DNA of 64,000 nucleotides from an uncultured Clostridia bacterium (GTDB taxonomy: Bacteria; Bacillota; Clostridia; Oscillospirales; Acutalibacteraceae): assembly GCA_947625785.1 (NCBI GenBank), contig CANQPS010000016.1:1-64000 (forward strand), read 5' to 3'. A model generated the notes under the pieces. It worked only from the letters and a program-made list of their open reading frames with translations, searched no databases and was not told where the DNA came from. This document shows, piece by piece, positions 24,955-32,300 of the stretch. How positions within the stretch are numbered: the first letter of the stretch is position 1; each line of letters begins with the position of its first letter. The translations under genes and the position numbers were made by a program.

Positions 24955-25257
24955 ATGAATGGTGCAATAGAAAAAGAAAATTTAATGCTTTTATATAAAG
25001 CAATTCTAACCTTACAAACGGAGGAAGAATGTAAAAATTTTTTTGAAGACTTGTGTACATTCCCTGAGTTGAAAGCTATGTCGCAGAGAATAGCCGTTGC
25101 GAATATGTTGAAACAAGGATATATTTATTCTGATATTGTTAAGGAAACAAGTGCAAGTACGGCAACAATCAGCAGAGTAAACCGCTCATTGACTTATGGT
25201 TCAGATGGTTATAATACCGTATTAAACAGATTATCCAAAAGTGGTGATAATAATTGA
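24955..25257 (+). CDS. yerC: YerC/TrpR-related DNA-binding protein
   Basis: A 100-residue protein of the YerC/YecD group of the TrpR-like superfamily. The pattern LLYKAILTLQTEEECKNFFE, CTFPELKAMSQRIAVANML and SDIVKETSASTATISRVNRS, with a helix-turn-helix near residues 55-80, is diagnostic. These are probable transcriptional repressors of unknown ligand. ATG 24955 is chosen; an upstream TTG (24922) lacks a ribosome binding site. The last four bases overlap the start of the methyltransferase gene, so the two are coupled. Confidence 0.88.
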   Translation: MNGAIEKENLMLLYKAILTLQTEEECKNFFEDLCTFPELKAMSQRIAVANMLKQGYIYSDIVKETSASTATISRVNRSLTYGSDGYNTVLNRLSKSGDNN

Positions 25258-26012
25258 AAAGTTACACATCATTTGCAGATTACTATGATGTTCTAATGCA
25301 GTCGGTTGATTATTCTAAAAGGGCTGACTATATTGTTGAGATTTTAAAGCGATTTAATCATAATGCAGGTATAACATTAGATTTAGCTTGTGGTACGGGA
25401 AATTTGACATTTGAACTTGCTAAGAGAAATTTTGATATATATGGTATTGATATGTCTCAGGAAATGTTATCTAAGGCTTTGGACAAGAATTATGATAATA
25501 ATATGGATATATTATTTTTATGTCAGAAGATGCAAAATCTCGATTTATACGGTACAATAGATACCTGTGTATCATCTATGGACAGCATAAACCATATAGT
25601 TTCTCAAAATGATTTGCAAGAGGCTTTTAATAAAGTCGGATTATTTATGGTGAAAGGCGGATACTTTATATTTGACTGTAATACAATTTTTAAACATAAA
25701 AATATTTTGGCAGATAATACTTTTGTTTATGATGTTGACGAGGTATTTTGTGTGTGGCAAAATTCACTTTCAGATAATAATATTGTGAATATAACACTTG
25801 ATTTCTTTGAACCGAATGGTAATGTTTATTATCGTACAACAGAAAATTTTTCAGAAAGGGCATATTCAACGGATACCATTGAAATTATGCTTAATAATTC
25901 CGGATTTAAACTATCGGCCGTATATGATGACCTAACTTTTGATAAGCCAAAGGATAACAGTCAAAGAATTGTATATGTTGCTCAAAAAATTATAAATCAT
26001 CAAATAATATAA
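25254..26012 (+). CDS. Class I SAM-dependent methyltransferase
   Basis: A 252-residue Rossmann-fold methyltransferase. SAM-binding motif I is TLDLACGTGNLTFELAK (residues 41-57), followed by GIDMSQEML (motif II) and DTCVSSMDSINHI (motif post-II/III). The N-terminal FADYYDVLM is usual in this YqeM-like or UbiE-like group. The substrate cannot be told from the sequence; relatives act on small molecules or tRNA. TTG start overlaps the yerC stop. hslO follows after 40 bases. Confidence 0.85.
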   Translation: MKSYTSFADYYDVLMQSVDYSKRADYIVEILKRFNHNAGITLDLACGTGNLTFELAKRNFDIYGIDMSQEMLSKALDKNYDNNMDILFLCQKMQNLDLYGTIDTCVSSMDSINHIVSQNDLQEAFNKVGLFMVKGGYFIFDCNTIFKHKNILADNTFVYDVDEVFCVWQNSLSDNNIVNITLDFFEPNGNVYYRTTENFSERAYSTDTIEIMLNNSGFKLSAVYDDLTFDKPKDNSQRIVYVAQKIINHQII

Positions 26013-26052
26013 ATAGTAATAATAAAATCTTTTTGGAAAGGATTACAATGAA

Positions 26053-26982
26053 ATGGATAAAGACAGAATTATAAGATGTATTACAAAAGACGGCTCGATA
26101 ATGGTTTCGGCTGTTGATGCAACAACAATAGCATATAAAGGTGCTATATTGCATAAGACTTCACCTGTTGCGACAGTTGCACTTGGCAGATTATTGACAG
26201 CATCTTCTTTAATGGGAAATATGTTAAAACAAGAAAATGCAAGTATTACACTTCGTATGAATGGTGATGGACCATTAGGTGTTGTAATTGCTGTATCGGA
26301 TAGTAAAGGGAATTGTCGTGGATATGTGGAAAATCCCCAAGTCGAAACGACATATACAAAAGTTGGAAAAATAAATGTGGCAAATGCAGTTGGCAGAAAA
26401 GGTATTCTTAATGTAATGAGAGATTATGGTTCGGGAGACCCTTATATAGGTCAGGTTGAAATCGTAAGCGGTGAAATAGCAGAAGATATCACTCATTACT
26501 ATGCAAAAAGTGAACAAACCCCAACTGTATGCTCACTGGGAGTATTAGTAGATAAAAAAGATTCAGAAGTTATATTGGCAGGAGGTATGCTGCTGCAGCT
26601 GTTACCGGGTGCAGCAGAAGATGTTATTGATAAAATTGAAGAAAATCTTAAATCTTTTGAACCTATGACCACAATGCTCGCAAAAGGTATGACTCTTGAA
26701 GAAATTTGTCAAAAGGCTGTTAAAGGATTTACTTTGGAAGTTCTTGACGAATATGAGATTGATTATATTTGTAAGTGCAGCAGAGAAAAGGTTATAAACT
26801 CAATTAAATTATTACCTGATGATGATATACGCTCGTTGGCAGATGAACTTGGATATGCAAGGGCAAATTGTCATTTTTGTAATAAAAATTACCGTTTTAC
26901 CAAGAAACAGCTTGAAGAAATTATTAAATCTAAATCTGTTGTAGTACATCAGGATTATAAAGAAGAAATTCCGGAAGAATAA
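26053..26982 (+). CDS. hslO: Redox-regulated chaperone Hsp33
   Basis: A 309-residue cytosolic holdase activated by oxidative unfolding. The N-terminal domain has the ILHKTSPVATVALGRLLTAS region and the GDGPLGVVIAVSD and GRKGILNVMRDYG segments. The C-terminal redox switch has all four zinc cysteines, as ICKCSREKV (CxC) and NCHFCNKNY (CxxC). Length is slightly longer than usual (about 290), through a short acidic tail. ATG 26053 with GGAAAGGA upstream. Probably co-transcribed with yerC and the methyltransferase. Confidence 0.95.
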   Translation: MDKDRIIRCITKDGSIMVSAVDATTIAYKGAILHKTSPVATVALGRLLTASSLMGNMLKQENASITLRMNGDGPLGVVIAVSDSKGNCRGYVENPQVETTYTKVGKINVANAVGRKGILNVMRDYGSGDPYIGQVEIVSGEIAEDITHYYAKSEQTPTVCSLGVLVDKKDSEVILAGGMLLQLLPGAAEDVIDKIEENLKSFEPMTTMLAKGMTLEEICQKAVKGFTLEVLDEYEIDYICKCSREKVINSIKLLPDDDIRSLADELGYARANCHFCNKNYRFTKKQLEEIIKSKSVVVHQDYKEEIPEE

Positions 26983-26990
26983 AAAAATAG

Positions 26991-27036
26991 ACATCAGATA
27001 TATCAGTAAAAATCGATATATCTGATGTTATTTTAT
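26991..27036. terminator. Bidirectional terminator between hslO and the membrane-protein pseudogene
   Basis: ACATCAGATATATC (26991-27004) pairs perfectly with GATATATCTGATGT (27015-27028). T-rich tails lie on both strands. Confidence 0.88.
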
Positions 27037-27457
27037 TTTGATATAGTTTTGATATATATATTTTTTATGGCAGTTATTATAAATACAATCTGAATTATCA
27101 GACATATAATTATTATCGGATTTAAAAATGCTCTCCAAAATACATATGCTATAAAAGCCCTTAATCCATATGCTATTTTAGAATGAAACAATCCTATATC
27201 ATAACCGTTAAAAAAAGATTGTTTCCTTCAATAAATAAAATTATATATAAACCCGCTATTCCGATTAATCCAAGATAAGAAGAGTTATAGTTATTTGATA
27301 CTGCATACCATATTTTATAAAAAATACTTTTATCTTTAAAGTGACCGTTTGTTAATGCCTGAATTATACTCATAATTATTATTATGATATTAGGTGTAAT
27401 TGCAGCTAAAACTGTAATTCTTGAAATTATAATCCCTTTAATCCCTTTAAATTTCAT
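27033..27457 (-). pseudogene. Small membrane protein broken by a poly-T frameshift
   Basis: The frame from 27457 encodes 87 residues with two hydrophobic helices and ends EGNNLFLTVMI-stop (27194). Directly at the run of seven T in the coding strand (about 27211-27217), the neighbouring frame continues as NGYDIGLFHSKIAYGLRAF, AYVFWRAFLNP and a further helix, ending at 27033 next to the terminator. One extra T would restore a protein of about 140 residues with three or four helices. It is either a real lesion, a phase-variable homopolymer or a sequencing error. Family not recognised. Lies 49 bases downstream of nothing but the cadA end region, on the same strand. Confidence 0.55.
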
Positions 27458-27506
27458 ATCTGACCTCTTATTTGCATATAGTTTTGGAATAAACTTACTA
27501 AAACTT

Positions 27507-29720
27507 TTATACTTTAATCTTCAGTAATCTGGCAGAAATAAGTACGCATATGACTGCCATTCCCGTATCGCCTAAAACAGCTAACCACATACCTGCTAAT
27601 CCAAAACCTGCCAATATCAATATTAATAATTTTACTCCCAATGCCAAAATTATATTTAACTTAATTGTTGATAAAGTTTTTTTACTTATTTTAATGGCTT
27701 TAACAAGGCTTGATAATTTACTGTTTACAAGAACCGCATCGGCAGATTCAATAGCAGCCTCAGAACCTAATCCCATAGCAATTCCGCAATCAGCAGTTGC
27801 AAGTACAGGTGCATCATTTATGCCGTCACCGACAAATACGGTCGATTTACCATTCAAAGATTTCAATATAGCTGCTTTTTCATCAGGCAATACCGATGCA
27901 CGATATTCTGTTATATCACATTTATTTGCAATATTCTTTGCCACATTCTCGCTGTCGCCGGTAAGCATTACAAGTTTTTTGATGCCGGTCTTTTTTAGGT
28001 TTTTTATTGTTTCGGCGGTGTCATTTCTTATAGTATCCTGAACGCTTATTTCTCCGCATATTTCATCATTAATGGCAACATATATAATGCCTTGCTCTAA
28101 ATTTTTATCTTTAAACATTTTGTAACTGCCACAGGAAATTTTCTTGCCATTGTACATAGCTGTTACACCAAATCCTGCCTGTTCCCTATAATCCGTAAAT
28201 TCCGGAGTTTGAATTTCTGAGCAGGCATTTTTAATGGCGATTGCAATAGGGTGACTTGAATTTTTTTCTGCACCACCTGCCAAAGCTAAAATATCGTTTT
28301 TTGTCATTTTAGCATAAGGTTTAATATTTGTAACAGACATTTTACCTTCCGTTAAAGTTCCTGTTTTATCAAAGGCTACAATATCAGCTTTTGCGAGGTT
28401 TTCTATATATTTTCCGCCTTTTATAAGAATACCGTTTTTAGATGCAAGACCTATTCCCGAATAAAATGATAATGGTACGGATATAACAATGGCACAAGGA
28501 CAAGATGCCACGAGAAAAGTTAATCCTCTTATTATAAAATCTTTAAAAGTACCTAAATTGAATAGCGGCGGTATTATTGCAAGTAACACAGCACAAGCTA
28601 TAACAATAGGTGTATATATACTCGCAAATTTACTGATAAATCTTTCTGCATTACTCTTTTTGGCAGATGCCTCTTCAACCATTTTTAAAATTCTTGATGC
28701 GGCAGAGCTTTCGCAAGTTTCGGTTGTTTCCACAGTGATAGAACCGCTGCCGTTAATCATACCGGACATTACATTAACACCGACTTCTGCGTCAATAGGC
28801 AAACTTTCTCCTGTAATAGCAGATGTATCCAGCGTAGAAGTTCCTTCGATAATAATACCGTCAATGGCTATTCTTTCATAAGGTTTAACAAAAATCTTAC
28901 TGCCTATTTTTATATCGTTTGCATTTTTTTCGATTATCTTACCATCTATAATTAGATTAGCTTTATCCGGTCTGATGTTTGCAAGACTTTCAATATCTTT
29001 TCGTGAACGCTCAACGGCTTTTTCCTCAAATATATCGCCGATTCTGAAAAGTAAAGCAACCACAGATGCCTCAAAGAACTCACCCAAACAAAATGCAGCA
29101 ATTACGGCTATTGTCATAAGAGAATTTTCATCAAATCGTATTTTTTTGAGTGATTTAAAACCGGATATAAATACTTTGTGTCCTGATAATAGTGCTGATA
29201 ATCCCATACATATACCAACAAGGATTGTACTTAAAATATTTCCTAAATTCAGTATGTTAAACAATATACCTAATCCGAATAATATAATTGAAACGGCGAT
29301 TTCAATTATATCTTTTTGATTGTTTTTTTGATTGTTTTTTTGATTGTTTTTTTGATTGTTTTTTTGTAATTGTTCGTGATTATGTTCAATGCAGCAATCC
29401 TCACAATTACATTGTTCGTGACAATGGAAGTGTTCGTGTTTATGTTGTCTTTCGTCCTCGTTATAATGGCAATGTTTAGAATGTATATGTTCTTGTTTTT
29501 CTGTATTGATTTTGACGGTTACACCATCTTCAATGCTGTCAACAATTTTTTGCAGCCTATCAACGATATTATTGTCTGGATTTTCTAATTCAAGTGTCAA
29601 AATTTTTGTTGCAAAATTAAAGGCTGCATTTATGACATCATTTTCTTGATTAATTCTTTCTTCGATTTTCATAGCACAATGTGCACAAGTAAGATTTTCG
29701 AGAGTAAATTTTAATTTCAT
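27507..29720 (-). CDS. cadA: Cd/Zn/Pb-type P1B ATPase with His-rich N-terminus
   Basis: A 737-residue metal-efflux ATPase. The N-terminal HMA domain has TCAHCAMKI (CxxC). Residues 78-112 form a His/Cys-rich segment (HIHSKHCHYNEDERQHKHEH and CHEQCNCEDCC), then an (NNQK)x4 linker. Then come eight membrane helices with the transport motif VASCPCAIV, actuator TGES, phosphorylation site FDKTGTLTEGK, SSHPIA and GDGINDAPVLA. CPC plus the HP locus places it in the Zn2+/Cd2+/Pb2+/Co2+ group. It follows the ArsR-type repressor gene by four bases, so the pair is a metal-induced operon. RBS AAGGACAG. Confidence 0.95.
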   Translation of the reverse strand: MKLKFTLENLTCAHCAMKIEERINQENDVINAAFNFATKILTLELENPDNNIVDRLQKIVDSIEDGVTVKINTEKQEHIHSKHCHYNEDERQHKHEHFHCHEQCNCEDCCIEHNHEQLQKNNQKNNQKNNQKNNQKDIIEIAVSIILFGLGILFNILNLGNILSTILVGICMGLSALLSGHKVFISGFKSLKKIRFDENSLMTIAVIAAFCLGEFFEASVVALLFRIGDIFEEKAVERSRKDIESLANIRPDKANLIIDGKIIEKNANDIKIGSKIFVKPYERIAIDGIIIEGTSTLDTSAITGESLPIDAEVGVNVMSGMINGSGSITVETTETCESSAASRILKMVEEASAKKSNAERFISKFASIYTPIVIACAVLLAIIPPLFNLGTFKDFIIRGLTFLVASCPCAIVISVPLSFYSGIGLASKNGILIKGGKYIENLAKADIVAFDKTGTLTEGKMSVTNIKPYAKMTKNDILALAGGAEKNSSHPIAIAIKNACSEIQTPEFTDYREQAGFGVTAMYNGKKISCGSYKMFKDKNLEQGIIYVAINDEICGEISVQDTIRNDTAETIKNLKKTGIKKLVMLTGDSENVAKNIANKCDITEYRASVLPDEKAAILKSLNGKSTVFVGDGINDAPVLATADCGIAMGLGSEAAIESADAVLVNSKLSSLVKAIKISKKTLSTIKLNIILALGVKLLILILAGFGLAGMWLAVLGDTGMAVICVLISARLLKIKV
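29317..29364 (-). repeat. 12-bp tandem repeat (4 units) inside cadA
   Basis: TGATTGTTTTTT is repeated exactly four times (29317, 29329, 29341, 29353), encoding NNQK units of the linker between the metal-binding tail and the first membrane helix. In-frame unit changes would alter linker length without breaking the gene. Confidence 0.9.
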
Positions 29721-29724
29721 AAAA

Positions 29725-30114
29725 TCACTGTCCTTTTTCTAAGATATGTTCAAGACCAAGTTTAAATATTTTGTAGATGTGTTCGTCATCGAGCGAGTAA
29801 TATGAAGATTTTCCATCTCTCCTTACTCTTACAAGAGATGATGCTCTTAAAATTCTAAGTTGGTGGGATACAGCAGATTGTCCCATTTGAATGATTTCTG
29901 ATATTTCGCATACACATAATTCTTTTTTAAATAAGGCACACAGTATTCTTATTCTTGTTGTATCTCCGAATACTTTAAATAGTTCAGCAAGTGAGAACAA
30001 TGTATCAAGATTTGGCATACTGTTTTGAATTTCATTAACAATATTATTATGTTCGCTAACTCGTTCACAATTTTCTACACTATGCAAATCGCTATTATTT
30101 ATATTTTCGTTCAT
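29725..30114 (-). CDS. cadC: ArsR/SmtB-family metal-responsive repressor
   Basis: A 129-residue winged-helix repressor. The metal site sequence KKELCVCEISEI (ELCVC) near residue 70 is the CadC/ArsR alpha3 thiolate motif, followed by the recognition helix QSAVSHQLRILRASSLV and the beta wing VRRDGKSSYYSL. The N-terminus has a further Cys (VENCERV), as in CadC, where it joins the alpha3 cysteines to bind Cd2+/Pb2+. It should release the operator at 30139-30158 when metal binds and so induce cadC-cadA. RBS GGAGAGG. Confidence 0.92.
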   Translation of the reverse strand: MNENINNSDLHSVENCERVSEHNNIVNEIQNSMPNLDTLFSLAELFKVFGDTTRIRILCALFKKELCVCEISEIIQMGQSAVSHQLRILRASSLVRVRRDGKSSYYSLDDEHIYKIFKLGLEHILEKGQ

Positions 30115-30138
30115 AGTTTAAACACCTCTCCAATCGAT

Positions 30139-30158
30139 ATATGAATATATATTCATAT
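30139..30158 (-). promoter_or_regulatory. ArsR/SmtB operator of the cad operon
   Basis: ATATGAATATATATTCATAT is a perfect 20-base palindrome. It lies 10 bases downstream of the -10 box, close to the consensus of SmtB/CadC 12-2-12 sites. Binding here would block initiation. Confidence 0.88.
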
Positions 30159-30167
30159 GTTAATTAC

Positions 30168-30196
30168 ATTATATGCTTATTTTCAAAATTTGTCAA
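30168..30196 (-). promoter_or_regulatory. Consensus sigma-A promoter of cadC-cadA
   Basis: Minus strand: TTGACA (30196-30191), 17-base spacer, TATAAT (30173-30168). Confidence 0.92.
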
Positions 30197-30252
30197 TATT
30201 ATTTTATAAATATATTAAGAAAGTTCCGAGGTCTTATTGAAAGCATTTGCAG

Positions 30253-30441
30253 GCGGGGCTTTGCCCCACACCCCACGAGGGCCTGCCCTCGACCCGTTAA
30301 GAAAACTTTTTGAAAAAAAGTTTTCTTAAAATTTTCAAAAACTTTTAATTTTTTTAAGAATAAAAGTTTTCGGTCAAGCCTTTTTCAAAAGGCTTGCAGG
30401 TCGAGGGCAAAGCCCTCGTGGGGTGTGGGGCAAAGCCCCGC
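30253..30441. repeat. Dispersed palindromic repeat, copy 3 (complete, 42-bp terminal inverted repeats)
   Basis: The left end GCGGGGCTTTGCCCCACACC runs on through CCCACGAGGGC and CCCTCGAC. It recurs as the reverse complement at the right end with only small differences over about 42 bases. Each arm has its own GGGGCTTTGCCCC hairpin. The centre holds a second stem (AAAACTTTTTGAA / AAAGTTTTC) and AAGCCTTTTTCAAAAGGCTT. No coding capacity. This best-preserved copy suggests a MITE-like mobile unit of 189 bp. Confidence 0.85.
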
Positions 30442-30446
30442 TAAAA

Positions 30447-32033
30447 TTAGTTTTTGCCAAATTCTGAAAGTTTAAGTTCTTTGTTATGCTCCAAAGCCCA
30501 ATTTATACTCCATTCACTTGTAAATAACAGAAGTTTATTGCCTTTAAGGTCTTGTATTCTTTTGGTATCAGATGCAAGACTTAATTTTTTAACATCTATG
30601 TCTGCATTTTCTATCCAGCGTATATATTCATAAGGTAAACCTTCCATTATAACATCAACATTATATTCGTTTTTTAATCTGTAAAGTAAAACATCAAATT
30701 GCAGTGTTCCGACAACACCAACTATAACTTCTTCCATACCACCGCCAAGTGTTTGAAAAATTTGTATTGCACCTTCTTGCGCAATCTGTGATATGCCCTT
30801 AACAAATTGTTTTCGTTTCATAGTATCTTTTAATCTAATCATTGAAAAATGTTCGGGTGCAAATGTAGGTATACCGCTGAATACAAATTTGTCGCCAACG
30901 GAACATATTGTATCACCAATAGAGAAAATGCCCGGGTCAAATACGCCGATTATATCACCTGCATAAGCCTCGTCAATAACTTCTCTTTCTTGTGCCATTA
31001 TCTGCTGAGGCTGCGAAAGACGCATTTTTTTATCACCTTGTATATGATATACCTCCATATTCTTATCGAATTTTCCGGAGCATATTCTCATAAAAGCTAT
31101 TCTATCCCTATGAGCCTTATTCATATTGGCTTGTATCTTAAATACAAATGCCGAAAAAGGTGTATTAATAGGGTCAATCTCCTTGCCGTCTGCTATTCTT
31201 GGTAAAGGTGGTGTTGTCATTTTCAGAAATTCTTCAAGGAAAGGCTCTACGCCAAAGTTTGTCAGTGCTGAACCAAAAAACACAGGTGTTAATCTGCCGT
31301 GACGAACATCATCAAGATTAAGTTCATCACCTGCACCATCGAGTAATTCTATATCGTCCATAAGTGTATCGGCTAAATCATTACCGATTTTATCTCTAAG
31401 GTTAGGAGAATTTAACTTGATTATATCAGCCTCAACTTCTCTTTGACCATTGTTTGCAGTAAATGCAATTATTTCATCTTTTCCTCTGTCATATACGCCC
31501 TTAAACTCTTTGCCGCTTCCAATAGGCCAGTTTATAGGGCAGGTCTTAATACCAAGAACTTCCTCTATATCTTCTAATAAATCAAAAGGATTTTTTGCAT
31601 CTCTGTCCATTTTGTTTATAAATGTAAAAATAGGTATATCTCTTAAAAGACATACTTTAAATAATTTCTTGGTCTGATTTTCAACACCCTTAGAGGCATC
31701 TATAACCATTACAGCCGAATCGGCTGCCATAAGTGTTCTATAAGTGTCTTCGGAGAAATCTTGGTGTCCCGGTGTATCAAGAATATTGATACAATAATCA
31801 TTATAATTGAATTGCATTACAGATGATGTTACGGAAATACCTCTTTGTTTTTCTATTTCCATCCAATCGGAAACAGCGTGTTTTGCTGTTTTTTTACCTT
31901 TTACTGAACCGGCAAGCTGTATAGCACCTCCATATAAAAGTAATTTTTCGGTAAGTGTAGTTTTACCGGCATCAGGGTGCGATATTATGGCAAATGTTCT
32001 TCTTTTATTTATTTGATTTACAAAATCAGTCAC
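30447..32033 (-). CDS. prfC: Peptide chain release factor 3
   Basis: A 528-residue translational GTPase that recycles RF1/RF2 from the ribosome. G1 is ISHPDAGKTTLTEK, and the RF3-specific KGKKTAKHAVSDWMEIEKQR precedes G2. G3 is DTPGHQDFSEDTYR, G4 is FINKMDRD, and domain III ends with VGVVGTLQFDVL. The true start is GTG 32033, seven bases after GGAGGA. A TTG at 32048 overlaps that site and is unlikely. Its stop is only six bases from repeat copy 3, which may act as its terminator. Confidence 0.95.
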   Translation of the reverse strand: MTDFVNQINKRRTFAIISHPDAGKTTLTEKLLLYGGAIQLAGSVKGKKTAKHAVSDWMEIEKQRGISVTSSVMQFNYNDYCINILDTPGHQDFSEDTYRTLMAADSAVMVIDASKGVENQTKKLFKVCLLRDIPIFTFINKMDRDAKNPFDLLEDIEEVLGIKTCPINWPIGSGKEFKGVYDRGKDEIIAFTANNGQREVEADIIKLNSPNLRDKIGNDLADTLMDDIELLDGAGDELNLDDVRHGRLTPVFFGSALTNFGVEPFLEEFLKMTTPPLPRIADGKEIDPINTPFSAFVFKIQANMNKAHRDRIAFMRICSGKFDKNMEVYHIQGDKKMRLSQPQQIMAQEREVIDEAYAGDIIGVFDPGIFSIGDTICSVGDKFVFSGIPTFAPEHFSMIRLKDTMKRKQFVKGISQIAQEGAIQIFQTLGGGMEEVIVGVVGTLQFDVLLYRLKNEYNVDVIMEGLPYEYIRWIENADIDVKKLSLASDTKRIQDLKGNKLLLFTSEWSINWALEHNKELKLSEFGKN

Positions 32034-32225
32034 TTTTAGTTCCTCCAATATACTGAAACTCCTATTTACACAATCATTTCTATTTTATATCATTTGTTTG
32101 ACATAATAAACCTTTATAAGAATAATATTATATTTTGTTTTATAAGAGAACTATTATATTACGATATTATTCAACTCTTTATACACAAATTTTATTTAAA
32201 ATTCATTTATAATCAAACAAAATTA

Positions 32226-32254
32226 TTGACTATATTAGATATAAAATATATAAT
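32226..32254 (+). promoter_or_regulatory. Sigma-A promoter of the 5'-nucleotidase-like operon
   Basis: TTGACT (32226-32231), 17-base spacer, TATAAT (32249-32254), 47 bases before the GTG start. Confidence 0.8.
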
Positions 32255-32300
32255 AATTTACAGTTGAATGATTATTTATCGTAAAGGAGCGTGTTAAACT

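Noticed and set aside
27550-28041. 163-codon plus-strand frame opposite cadA
   Set aside because: Antisense shadow; cadA motifs on the minus strand are unmistakable.
29317-29364. CRISPR-like periodic repeat
   Set aside because: The 12-bp units have no spacers and are in frame within cadA. No CRISPR array was seen anywhere in the window.
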